This document shows, piece by piece, positions 1 to 11,000 of a stretch of DNA of 64,000 nucleotides. Position numbers and translations under genes: made by a program. Location of the stretch: positions 23,149,454 through 23,213,453 of the forward strand of contig OY992833.1 of NCBI GenBank assembly GCA_963921425.1, given 5' to 3'. Each line of letters begins with the position of its first letter. The stretch's first letter is position 1. Origin of the DNA: Dryas octopetala (taxonomy: Eukaryota; Streptophyta; Magnoliopsida; Rosales; Rosaceae). A model generated the notes under the pieces. The model was not told where the DNA came from, did no database searches, and saw only the letters and a program-made list of their open reading frames with translations.

Positions 1-1005
1 AGATACTAAAATATAGAAACAAAAATCCAAAAAGAAAAAAAAAATTTGTCCAGTAAAATAATGACACGTAAGATGGTATAAAAATGTGGTAAATATAGCA
101 TTATTCTTCATAATATTAGCATTTTGGAATTTTTTTTTCTGTCGCTATTTAGACCCTCCAAATGTTTTTAATGAAATTTTATTTTCTGTCGCTTATCTAG
201 AGCTATAGATGTCCAATTTGAGCTATTTTTATATGGTTGTAAAGAGGAGATGCATAGTTTTAAACTTGCTAAATTTTGTGGAGTTTTGATGGGTCTAATA
301 TCGGGCCAAAGTTAAGATAAAAAATGGTCTTTAATTGACACAAAATAAAAGTATATGTTTTTCATTAACACGAATCAAAATTAATATCTTGAAATGAAAC
401 AACCATCAAAGTATGTATCATGTTTGGCTGTTTGTAAATTTTTCCCTAGTTTTAAAGTATATTTGTTACAAATATTTGTAATAAACTATATGGTTTCACT
501 CCTTTTTAAGGAGGCTATTTTGATGTTCATTTAAAATCAAGTTCTAGTCAAGTGTTCATGTTATATTTTCTTTTCTCCTATCTAAAATAAAAAGTCTCTA
601 TAGACTACATTATGCATTTAATAATTTTATTATGTGGTTAGCCCAAATTGTGAAATTGAATGGGTTATAATTAAAATAGAGTTCGAAGATTTAATCTCTT
701 ATAATATTAAAAAAGTAATAATTTAACTATTTATCATATCAGACAAATACACTAAATTGTAAACAAATTTGTTTGTTTGTTAGAAAAGAAACTTAAGTGG
801 ATGGTTGATTTGATGGGAAGTAATACGAAATAAACTCACAAACCACGCCCATTTACATTCTTAGAAAACCCCTAAATTTGCTCCATAACGTTCATTTTTT
901 GGCACCCATTTACATACACTCCCATTACTATTTGTATTTTTTGGTAGCATCCCATTAACATTTGTTTTGCTCTCTTGCTATCTATCCCCCCACAATTTTT
1001 TTACC
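1..1005. other. AT-rich upstream spacer, no gene seen
   Basis: I see no credible coding region here. The sequence is AT-rich with short homopolymer runs. The last 150 bases before the TSPO start codon presumably hold its promoter and 5' leader, but I could not place a convincing TATA box. Confidence 0.6.
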
Positions 1006-1566
1006 ATGGCTTCTTCCACCACCCTCCAACACCGATTAAAAAACGACCAACCCACCATCCCCACCATTTTGACCAAACCCGAAACCAACAAGGCCAAGGC
1101 CAAGAGAGCCCTAAGGTCCCTAGTCATTGGGATTTCAATCCCATTCCTCTTGACTATGGTGATCATTTTCGTGCTTGGCTCATGCACCAAGTACCGAACC
1201 CTGTCCAAGCCATTTTGGTTCCCACCTCTTTGGCTTATCCACACTGCCTCACTATTCTCGTCATTGTGCATGGGTCTCGCCGCCTGGCTCGTGTGGGCTG
1301 AAGGCGGGTTCCATGCACAATACGACTCATTGCTCCTATACGTTGCCCAAGTCATGTTAGGCGTGGCTTGGGGTCCTCTTGTGCTTGTGGTTGGGGCAGC
1401 TTGGATTGGACTAGTCCTCTGTTTGGTACATTTTGGGACCCTGTATGCCTGCTACAAGTGCTTTCAAGGTGTGAATCCATTTGCCAAAGATCTTGTAAAA
1501 CCATGTTTGGCTTGGGTGGCTTATCTTTCCTTTGTTAGTTGTAAGCTTGTATGTATTGGAATTTGA
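1006..1566 (+). CDS. TSPO: TspO/MBR-family translocator protein (plant TSPO)
   Basis: Single-exon gene for a 186-residue protein. Plant TSPOs are tetrapyrrole- and lipid-binding, stress- and ABA-responsive membrane proteins of the secretory pathway, which bind heme and are removed by autophagy (family knowledge). A hydrophilic, Lys-rich N-terminal extension (about residues 1-37), typical of plant members, is followed by about five hydrophobic helices. Family signatures visible are KPFWFPP (68-74), WAEGGF (97-102) and the C-terminal KPCLAWVAYL (165-174). The open frame extends upstream to an earlier methionine at 967, but the ATG at 1006 has a better context (ACCATGG) and gives the usual plant length, so I chose it. 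No intron is needed, as in the Arabidopsis gene. The 3' neighbour is a 3.6-kb spacer. Family assignment is secure; exact ligand and location are inferred. Confidence 0.92.
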   Translation: MASSTTLQHRLKNDQPTIPTILTKPETNKAKAKRALRSLVIGISIPFLLTMVIIFVLGSCTKYRTLSKPFWFPPLWLIHTASLFSSLCMGLAAWLVWAEGGFHAQYDSLLLYVAQVMLGVAWGPLVLVVGAAWIGLVLCLVHFGTLYACYKCFQGVNPFAKDLVKPCLAWVAYLSFVSCKLVCIGI

Positions 1567-3049
1567 TATATTGTAATTGGTACCACACAATTATATTCAT
1601 GGTTAGGTTTTTTTTTTTTTGCATTAGAGGCATGAGATGATAAATCAAACTAACACTTATCACCCCCGGAGGTGTAAATGTGATGTACCTTTTGCAGCTT
1701 GCAGCACATTGACAGATAGTACGTTTCTTTTCGGTTATTTTTTTCTTTTTATATACTTGAGCTTTTGGTGAAAACATGTATTTGAGATTTTTTGAACATT
1801 ATATTTCCATGAAATTAACAACATTGTGAATTTCCATGTTTCCAGCTAGCCAAGTTCTTGTGAACTCTTTATTTCCTTAAAAATCATTATGTTCTTGCAA
1901 CTCAATTCACATTTTTTTTTTTCTAACGAATAATCACATCCAATAAATTCAATGTCATTTAAAAGAATGACCCAATACACTAAGTTCAAGAACATAAAAG
2001 AAAAACATAACCCAACAAAAACAAGCCCACAAAACTTATCTTAAGCAATTTGTGGGCTGTAATATTGTAACTACAATGATAATGAACATATATTTACCCA
2101 AACTTCCTCCTCAAGCAATCAAATTGGAGGTTTTAACATAAAATAAACAAATGGAGAATAAAGTATTCCATGCTGAACTCCTCTAATTGGGTAAAGAACT
2201 CCTTTAATTAATTTGACAGTTAATATAAAAAATACACTAATGATGATATTAAGGGGATCTAGATCTAATGACGAAACTAAGGAGAGTGTTGCATGGCCAT
2301 CGCATTCCCATATATATATATATATATATAAAGTAACTAGAGGTCTAGAGAAGATTACTGGACCAACTTGCATAATTAATTAACCATTAAGTCTAAGAAG
2401 CTTCGATTAGAAATTTAGAATTTAGCTGTATAGCATAGAGAAGAGGATAGAAAGTGAGTGAAGGCGCGTATGTACGTAGTGTTTGGTTTGCCAAATTGCC
2501 AATTCCTAGGTGCGGTCAAACTCTGTTTTTGTCTTCATTCATTCCAATTCCAATTCCAAACGGGCTTGTGTTGGCCGTTCACTTGTTTCTCACATGAAAC
2601 ATATATATATATATATTTATTAGCTGTTAACTCGTAGCTCAAATTGATATTAGCTGTTAGTTAGCCTGTTAACGTCACACCCAGACACGAAAAGAGAAGC
2701 CATGTCCGCCATGTGATTTGAATAAATGCAGGGATACATGTAGATATATCCCTGCAATTCGAAGCTTCTCCCTCCTCGCTTAATTTGTGGGTTCAACTCT
2801 TTTTAATTTTTGGTTCTATATTGCTTAAGGATGTAATTTGATTCAACTTCAACCGGTTTAAAGTTTTAAACTAAATATAATGTTATAGATCTCAAATTTA
2901 TTTCTCAAATGATGTAGCAGTGCATATGTCAGTATTTTACTTGTTGCAAATAAATGAGTCTAGTGTAGGTTCTGATATAGATTTATGATACATTGCTACA
3001 TGCATTTAAAATCCAAATTTGAAATCCTTAACAACACTTTTGAACTAAT
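1567..3049. other. Intergenic spacer downstream of TSPO
   Basis: No gene seen. It contains a short TA microsatellite at about 2311-2330, another at about 2601-2616, and otherwise AT-rich unique-looking sequence. Confidence 0.55.
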
Positions 3050-3568
3050 TAGAGTTTTCAAAAATTGTTAATTTTTTACAAATTCACATCCAATCTAATA
3101 TAGATTGGATCATAGATTTTACATTCCAATTTGATATGATATTTGAATCTAATCTGATCCTATCTAATTAATATTATATTGGATTGGATGATCGATTTTT
3201 CGATCAATGAAGAACAAACGTACAAAATTGATCATCAAATCAAAGGTAATCACAAATTTAAATATAATTATATGTGAAATGGAGATTGAATACTAAAGAA
3301 ATTAATGTGTTTTGTTACATTATGTACCAAACAAAAGGCTATCAAAAAATTAAAATTATGCATTATTTCTCTATTTTTTCACATGCCTACAACACCAAAG
3401 AAGTATGAAAACTATTACATTAGATTTTTACATGAAAATTTATCATCCGATCAAATTATGATGGTTTTTTAATTTTGAGATCCTATTCAATCCGCCAAAG
3501 TCATCGAAACCGATCAAATTGAATTAGCTTGCTCCCGTTTGAGTATATTTGGATTTTGAACACTCCTA
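3050..3568. mobile_element. Non-autonomous hAT-like element (519 bp)
   Basis: The left end reads TAGAGTTTTCAAAA and the right end, reverse-complemented, reads TAGGAGTGTTCAAAA. These are imperfect terminal inverted repeats of the TAGGG/CAGGG hAT type. Flanking 8-mers are GAACTAAT at 3042-3049 and TAACTAAT at 3569-3576, matching at 7 of 8 positions, as expected for a decayed hAT target duplication. No transposase is present. The hAT assignment rests on ends plus duplication length only. Confidence 0.5.
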
Positions 3569-3887
3569 TAACTAATTGCATAACAAAGTTTAATTAGAGA
3601 AAGTTTGGGTTGAATTTAGATTGAGAAACTATGATCAAGTTCATAATGAGTTTGGATTGAGCCTTATTTTTATTTATTTGAGGAATGACTAGGAATGTGG
3701 GATATTACTTATTATTGACTATTAGACAAATAACTAGTTTTTTTTTTTTTTCGTTAGATAAAAACTAGATGAGACCTAATTATTATTTTTTATACAGTTT
3801 TACATAAATCGGTGGATTTATAATTTTTTTATTGTAAGATACTCTTATTGAAGAAAACTGAAATGAATTACAATTAGAATGAAGTCA

Positions 3888-4300
3888 TTGTTAAATCCAT
3901 ACATGAGCTTTCCCCTCCCAACTAGTAAGATTCCCATAATGTAAAGCAAAATGGGCAAAAGTATGAGCCGCCTCATTACAATTCTAGATACATAATTACA
4001 GCTAGCCTCAGAAGATTGAATTCAAACTCTCTTAACTTCTTTCAAAAAATGCATGTTAAGGGCTAAATCTTCCTATATCTTATGAAATTGAGAGATGATA
4101 AATTGAGCATCGGACTCCATAAGAATAGAAGAAAACCCATCACTCAAGACAAACCTAATCTCGCTTAAAAACACCAATATATCTTTTTGTTCGGAGGAAG
4201 TAATATGACCAAGAGGACCACAACCTCTTTGTGCAAATTACGAACAATTGCACCCACACCACCCACTCTCAAAATGAGATTGAAACCATCGGACTTGAAA
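3888..4300 (-). pseudogene. Degenerate LINE-type RNase H fragment
   Basis: Read on the minus strand in shifting frames, this stretch gives GVGAIVRNLHK, then SDGFSSILMESDAQ, then NEAAHTFAHFALHYGN. These match the plant RNase H domain found at the end of non-LTR retrotransposon polyproteins (the ESD and EAAH motifs). At least one frameshift, near the VSRI/NEAAH junction at about 3975, and in-frame stops make it dead. It is a 3' fragment with no reverse transcriptase seen beside it. Confidence 0.6.
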
Positions 4301-5232
4301 AACAAATGAAAAAAAAAAATCCAAAACTAACCAGAGTTTGTCTTTATTAACAATAAGTTAGAGCAAAACCTTCAACAAACCCTCTTTAAGAATAAAAAAA
4401 TGGACTCAACAAATCAAAACTAAACTAGAGTTCATGAATGAACCATAAACATGCCCTCGATTAATAAAGAGACTAGACAAACTAAGATAACTAAATCACT
4501 AATCTATGGCGGCTTAGTATTTTGATTTTTTTTTAATTGCCATTTACAAATTTTTTTTTTTACTTTTTTTTTTTCTCTCAAGCGACTAGGGTTGTTTTCT
4601 CTCAACCGGCTTGATTTAGAAATATTTTCAATAATATTTAAGAAATTATACAGCAAACCCACAAAAATAGAATAAATCATTGTATAGAAATTCTTAGAAA
4701 TACTGAAATAGACAGACAAATAATTATGATTTATGTGTAACTTTCTACGAAAAATAATGGCTGGATTCAAATAAAACGGAGTATCAGGTCTCAGTGACTC
4801 ACCACTCAGTAGCTGGATCCACGAGTCAACATACTGATTCAACCACACCGAATCTTTTCCCTACAACGTGATGACGTGCAATAAAGTATAAACACGTAAA
4901 AATTATAATTTTCAGAAAATTATTAAGAAACCGAAACTTGTCGGAATACATTTCTGATTTCCTTTCTGTTTCCTATTAATCTATTATCGCCTTCTAATGG
5001 ACTCTGGACTTTCGATGTTCTTTCTTCAGCTCCACCGACTTTTCTCAATCTCACTTCTCTAAACCCCAGACCCCGTAAAAAATACCCACAATTTTCTTCG
5101 TATTTACGGTTGTAACCCACCAACGACAGCTGAAGACTGCAAAGTGCAAACCTTTAATGAGATCTCCCAAAGCCCAATCCTAAAAACCAAACTCGAGTTC
5201 CCGACCTTCCGGATCAACGAGGGCGAGTCAGA
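4301..5232. other. Spacer and presumed 5' region of the XXT gene
   Basis: No gene seen. Poly-T/poly-A rich up to about 4600, then more GC-balanced towards the xylosyltransferase start, where the promoter and 5' leader should lie. Confidence 0.5.
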
Positions 5233-6600
5233 ATGCTGGAACGCTTATTTGGGCCCCGCCGAGTCCGCCAGATCCAGAGGGCGCTCCGCCATGGAACGGT
5301 GACGTTTCTCTGCCTCTTCCTAACCGTCGTCGTCCTACGTGGCACCATCGGGGCCGGGAAGTTCGGAACCCCCGAACAAGACTTAAACGAAATCCGTGAG
5401 CATTTCTACGCGCACAACCGGCGCGTGGAGCCCCACCGGGTTCTCGAAGAGGCGGTCCCGAACGACGCCGACCCGGCCCAGTCCAATAATTATGCAACCT
5501 TCGAAATATCGAAAATCCTCAAAGACGAAGAAGGCGACGATGAAAAGCGGGACCCGAAACAGCCGTACAGCTTGGGTCCGAAAATCTCAGACTGGGACGA
5601 ACAAAGATCCGGGTGGTTGAAAGACAACCCGGGTTTCCCGAACTTTCTCGGACCCAATAAGCCCCGGGTTTTGCTGGTTACCGGGTCGTCACCGAAACCG
5701 TGCGAGAACCCGGTCGGGGATCACTACCTGTTGAAATCGATCAAGAACAAAATCGACTACTGCCGGCTTCACGGGATCGAGATCTTCTACAACATGGCGC
5801 TTCTGGATGCTGAAATGGCCGGGTTTTGGGCGAAGCTGCCGCTGATCCGAAAACTCCTTTTGTCTCATCCAGAGGTGGAGTTTCTATGGTGGATGGACAG
5901 TGACGCCATGTTCACCGACATGGCTTTCGAAGTCCCGTGGGAACGGTACAAGGACCAAAACTTCGTAATGCATGGCTGGAACGAGATGGTGTACGATCAG
6001 AAGAACTGGATCGGGTTGAATACCGGAAGCTTCCTGTTGAGGAATTGCCAGTGGTCGCTGGACTTGCTGGACGCTTGGGCTCCGATGGGTCCGAAGGGGA
6101 AGATCCGAGACGAGGCGGGTAAGGTCCTGACCCGAGAGCTGAAGGGCCGACCCGTTTTCGAAGCCGACGACCAGTCCGCCATGGTTTATTTACTCGCCAA
6201 AGGGAGGGACACGTGGGGCGAGAAGGTTTATTTAGAAAACGCGTATTATCTTCACGGTTATTGGGGGATTCTGGTGGATCGGTATGAAGAAATGATGGAA
6301 AATTACCATCCGGGGCTTGGGGATCATCGGTGGCCGCTGGTGACCCATTTCGTCGGGTGCAAACCGTGTGGGAAGTTCGGGGATTACCCGGTCGAACGGT
6401 GCCTGAAGCAGATGGATCGGGCTTACAATTTTGGGGATAATCAGGTGTTGCAGATGTACGGGTTCACGCATAAGTCGCTGGGGAGTAGGAGAGTGAAGAG
6501 GGTTAGGAATGAGACTAGCAACCCCCTTGAAGTCAAGGATGAGCTTGGGCTGCTTCACCCTGCTTTCAAAGCTCTCAAGCCATCATCATCATCTTCATGA
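5233..6600 (+). CDS. XXT2: Xyloglucan 6-xylosyltransferase (GT34)
   Basis: Intronless gene for a 455-residue type II Golgi membrane protein. Family GT34 xyloglucan xylosyltransferases add alpha-1,6-xylose from UDP-xylose to the beta-1,4-glucan backbone of xyloglucan in the Golgi (family knowledge). A short basic cytosolic tail (1-20) precedes one transmembrane segment (about 22-37), a variable stem (45-115) and the catalytic domain. The nucleotide-sugar/metal-binding DSD is at 222-224 within WWMDSDAMF. Strongly conserved GT34 blocks include FYNMALLDAEMAGFW (185-199), GLNTGSFLLRN (261-271), ADDQSAMVYLL (311-321) and HFVGCKPCGKFGDYPVERC (372-390). The length and the TIGAGKFGTPEQDL stem start match Arabidopsis XXT1/XXT2 (about 460 residues). 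The gene is clearly more GC-rich than its surroundings in its first half. Whether it is the XXT1 or XXT2 co-orthologue cannot be decided here; XXT3-5 fit less well. Confidence 0.93.
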   Translation: MLERLFGPRRVRQIQRALRHGTVTFLCLFLTVVVLRGTIGAGKFGTPEQDLNEIREHFYAHNRRVEPHRVLEEAVPNDADPAQSNNYATFEISKILKDEEGDDEKRDPKQPYSLGPKISDWDEQRSGWLKDNPGFPNFLGPNKPRVLLVTGSSPKPCENPVGDHYLLKSIKNKIDYCRLHGIEIFYNMALLDAEMAGFWAKLPLIRKLLLSHPEVEFLWWMDSDAMFTDMAFEVPWERYKDQNFVMHGWNEMVYDQKNWIGLNTGSFLLRNCQWSLDLLDAWAPMGPKGKIRDEAGKVLTRELKGRPVFEADDQSAMVYLLAKGRDTWGEKVYLENAYYLHGYWGILVDRYEEMMENYHPGLGDHRWPLVTHFVGCKPCGKFGDYPVERCLKQMDRAYNFGDNQVLQMYGFTHKSLGSRRVKRVRNETSNPLEVKDELGLLHPAFKALKPSSSSS

Positions 6601-7838
6601 TCGATTTTCTTCACGTCTTTTTTTTTTTTTGGCTTAATTAATTTATTTAAGTTAATAATAATACGTGCCCATTTTTAGCTTTCTTTCTATTTGTAATTCA
6701 CATGATGATGTTGTTGTTGTTGTACTATCCTTTTGTGTTAGAAATAACTTCAAACTTCAACTTAATATTGTATTGATTCTTGGCTTCAGAAAAGGTTGTA
6801 TAGACTATATAGTAGCTCCTTATACTTTGGAATCATGTTTCTTTGTTGGTTGAATTCATGAGATGGAACCAATTGTTTTGTACTCTCTTCTTTGAGTAAC
6901 TGAGTTTTGAGTGGACTCAAGAATAAGCTATATGCCTATATCACTAGGTTCAAAATTCTAAACAAAAATTGAAAAGACTTTCTTTAAATATCAACAAGGG
7001 AAGTACTATACAAATATTGCGTGTGATACACATATGTGTTTTTTTTTTGGTCAAAAGGTGATACACATCATACACCTATGTTTAACCATTGAATATTGAT
7101 AGAATTTTACACCATTAACTCTTGATGTACATATGGTGATTATCTTAATCGAGAACGACATGATATGTTTCCTTAGTATTTACTATCCAGTATCCACAAA
7201 ACAATAGGTCTTGGTTTCATTCCAATTTTCTTGTTTATTGGACGGAAATTTATTTATAGTAAATCATAATGAGAATTATACATTTACACTAATGATTTTA
7301 ATAAAAAAATTCGTTGATATCCTTCTATAATCATCTCTATTTCTAATGTTTCCAACTTTCCATATATAGTAATTAATTGCTGCATTTTATGTACATGGGC
7401 TGGCATTCCTGGCTCGGCCCGATACAATGTAGCTAATTTAGTGGTGGTGGGTCCAACCCATGGATAGCCCCACTGACAAAAGAAGAAGCTCCCAAAAGGC
7501 CAAAAGCAAAAGGCGACTCTGTTAAATGTGGGCCAACCAAAAGCTAAAGTAAAGACTAAAGAGCTACAGTTTGGACTGCCAGTGAAACTATGCCTAAACC
7601 CAAGCAAGGAACCATTATGGGCTCCACAAATAGATCAACGCCTACAAATCCACCACGTCAGCAAACATACCCAAGCTCTGGTGTAAGCGAATAGATACAA
7701 GAAGAGGAAGAGCTAGCTCAGCAGCACGTCAGCACGTGCTTCCCAGAAGAAGCGAGTGAAGTCGCTCAATAGTTCACTGAACCATTAAATGCTTAAAACA
7801 CAACACACTCAAGAAACAAACAAGCTGCCTACGCACAC
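6601..7838. other. Spacer between XXT and PRMT4
   Basis: Holds the XXT 3' region and the PRMT4 promoter. No coding sequence seen; open frames here lack family features. Confidence 0.5.
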
Positions 7839-7846
7839 TATAAAAG
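7839..7846 (+). promoter_or_regulatory. Putative TATA box of PRMT4
   Basis: TATAAAAG lies about 180 bases before the PRMT4 start codon. A telo-box (AAACCCTA, 7913-7920) follows in the predicted 5' leader. Both are common in promoters of housekeeping plant genes. Sequence match only. Confidence 0.5.
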
Positions 7847-8019
7847 CCCAAAGCTATTTTCCTTGGCGGCTATCAATTTTTTTTTTTTCCAAAACCTTCA
7901 GCTTCTAAACAGAAACCCTAATTTTCTCAGAGCATTGAATTTGAATAATTTCGGTGGTTTTTTTTTTTTTAAATAAATTAATAAGTAAATTATTGGGATT
8001 GAGGTTGGAGAAGACGATA

Positions 8020-11000
8020 ATGGAGGACTCCATAGAGAAAAAGGCGCACAAACAGCAAGAGTTTGCTTTGGCCTCCTTCTCCGAGCTCGCTTCGTCGTCT
8101 TCTTCTTCTTCTTCTGCTTCGTCGCCGGCGGTTGCTCAGTTTAGCTCTGAAAATGGTGTTGCAGAGATTCGATTTCGTGACGAGTCTGAATCCGCTGCTG
8201 CTGTCAATGTCGATCTTCAACCTGCTCAGGTTTGCTTCTCATACTTGGAGTTTTGGTACTTGGTTTTTTTTGTTTGGTTGGTTACTTAGGAAGTAAAGAA
8301 AAAGAATAGAAAAGAAAACGAACATTTAAGCATTGCAAGTGAGGAAAATATTTGGTTTCGTTGTTCGTTTAGCTGCCGAGAAAGTGAAGGAAAAGAAAGC
8401 ACAGGGAAAGAAAAAATCTTTCGAGCATTGTGTAAGTGAATAAATTAGTTGATCGAAGCGAACAATTACTGTGTGTGTGGTTTTAAGATTCAGTTATACA
8501 TAAATATATTTTGATTCTCTTCAGAAAAATTTCTCAGTGACTAAATGAACGGCAATGCACACATTCTTCGAATGATCGGTTAAATTATTAATTTCTTGGA
8601 GAATGCTTTATAAAATTATGAAACTTTAAGGGATGCAATATGATTTGAGTGTGTTTTTTTGTGTTCCTCAGCTATTCAAGTTAGGGCCCATGCAGTCAGT
8701 TTGTATATCCGAAGGTTCTGTTACCGGAAAAGAGGAGGTAATTGAAATAATGTATTGTATATTCTTTTCCATTTTGAAGATTTTACTTGGCAAACTGCGA
8801 TGGTTCCAATATATATTTATTTCTTTTAGTGAATTTTCAGTTTTGCACGTCGATTGGTATTTTTGTGTACAGCATAGTTGTATGATTTATTAGAGTGCTG
8901 CCAGATGTTTGTTTCTCATAACATTATTCCTTTTGAACCAGAAATTGTATTCAAGGGGAGTCACTATCCATTTTAAAAATGAGGAGGAGAGCAGAGCCTT
9001 CCATAATGCATTTGAGCTGTGGAAGGACCTTGTTGTTCAAGGTGCTGTTTCCAAAGTTTACTTATGAGTGTTTTAATATATTACTTTAGTATATGGTTGG
9101 ATTGACCAAAGAAATAATAGATCAGTAGTCAATGAAGATGCATAACTGTAATTATTCTGTTGTAATTTGGTTCAAATTTGTCTTGCTCCTTGAAGTTTCA
9201 TTTTAGTCCAGTGTTACATGCCTGTCAATTACTCCTCCTTTGTTTACTCTTCCAGGAAAACGTTCACCAAATGGAGAATTATCATCTTCCAAAAGCAAGT
9301 TTGATGATAAAATAGAGTCATCTTCTGCTAAAATGTATTTCCATTACTATGGACAATTGCTACATCAACAAAACATGCTACAAGATTATGTTAGGACAGG
9401 TTAGTTCACTGAGCTGTAATTTTCTTGCTCATTTTAATCTTATGTTCCCTTTAATTTGTAGTTGGGAAGTTTTTTTAATTCTGATTTTTACCAAACTTTT
9501 ATTAGTTTGCAGTAAAAAATTGATTGAGTTACTTGCTCTTATGGGTGTGTATGGTTAGGCAGATTGGGTTTAATATGCAAGTCGTTTAGTGAATATGTTA
9601 ATGAGGTATGGCCATCTTTTTTCAGGAACCTATTATGCTGCAGTAATTGAAAACCGTGCAGATTTTATTGGTCGTGTGGTGGTTGATGTTGGTGCCGGTA
9701 GTGGTATATTGTCATTATTTGCTGCTCAGGTACGATTTGCTCTTTGATTGATTAAGTTCATAAACTGTGTATAATAATCTTGCAAATTTGGTTCAGGCAT
9801 ACTTCCTTTCTTTCTTTCTTTTTTATTTTTAAAAAATTAATAATGATCTTCCATCTTTTCTACCCCCATATAGGCTGGTGCTAAACATGTTTATGCTGTG
9901 GAAGCATCTGAAATGGCAGAATATGCACGCAAACTAATTTCTGGGAACCCTGCCCTGGGTCAAAGGATAACAGTGAGACATTTGATGTGATTTGTAACTT
10001 TCTATGTTCTTATTGCTCATTATCTTATTCTCTTTCCTGACACTGTGACCTATACATAGGTAATCAAAGGTAAAATTGAGGAGGTTGAGTTGCCGGAGAA
10101 AGCAGATATTCTTATCTCGGAGCCAATGGGTAAGCCATTTAAGAGGATGTCCACCCCCTCCTCGATGTTAAATTCATACTCCTTCACCTTTGCAATCACT
10201 CTATTTCCCTAACATCAGTTCTTATGCTAATAAGCTTCTGCCATGGTTCAACATTTTATTTTCCAAGGGGTGTGTTGTGATTAGAAAATTGGAAACTTTA
10301 AGATCAGAATAACATGTTGAAAGCTCCATGTTTTTTTGGGTTGTTGAAGTAAATCTAATATAAAGTTTTCTTTGGTATGGCTTTAGGCACCTTGTTAATC
10401 AATGAAAGAATGCTGGAGACCTATGTGATTGCAAGAGATCGGTTTCTTCAGCCAAATGGAAAAATGTTCCCTACAATTGGAAGGTAATATGGTTTAGCAG
10501 AGTTTATTCACCACTCAACAGGACACACGTCATAAGGGGGGATATCTGGGCTACTGATAATGATAGTTTTAACCTTGCTTTTACACTGAAACTGCTTTAT
10601 TAATTTGTTTATTTACATACACAAACTTATGTTGCCTGGTCATGTTATTTTACCCTTGGGTGGTTGGGTTATGCAACAATTCTTTTATTTCATTTGCTTG
10701 TGGTCCTAGTGTTTGTGCATTCAAATTTAGTATATATTTTATATATCACTTACTTTTTTCACCTATAAAAAAATGGTTATCTCTATTGCTTTTTCTCATC
10801 TATTCAAGTTGATTACATCTGTAGGATACACATGGCACCTTTCAGTGATGAATATTTATTTGTTGAAATTGCAAATAAGGTGCGTATGTCTTCATAATGT
10901 CCCGTCTATTTCTATAAGGCAATGACATTATAGATAAATATGCAGGAATTTTATAACCTGCCAGCTGCGTACAATGCAGCTAATCTAAAAGTTCTATTAG

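Noticed and set aside
978..1355. 125-residue open frame, minus strand
   Set aside because: Antisense shadow of TSPO without any family features.
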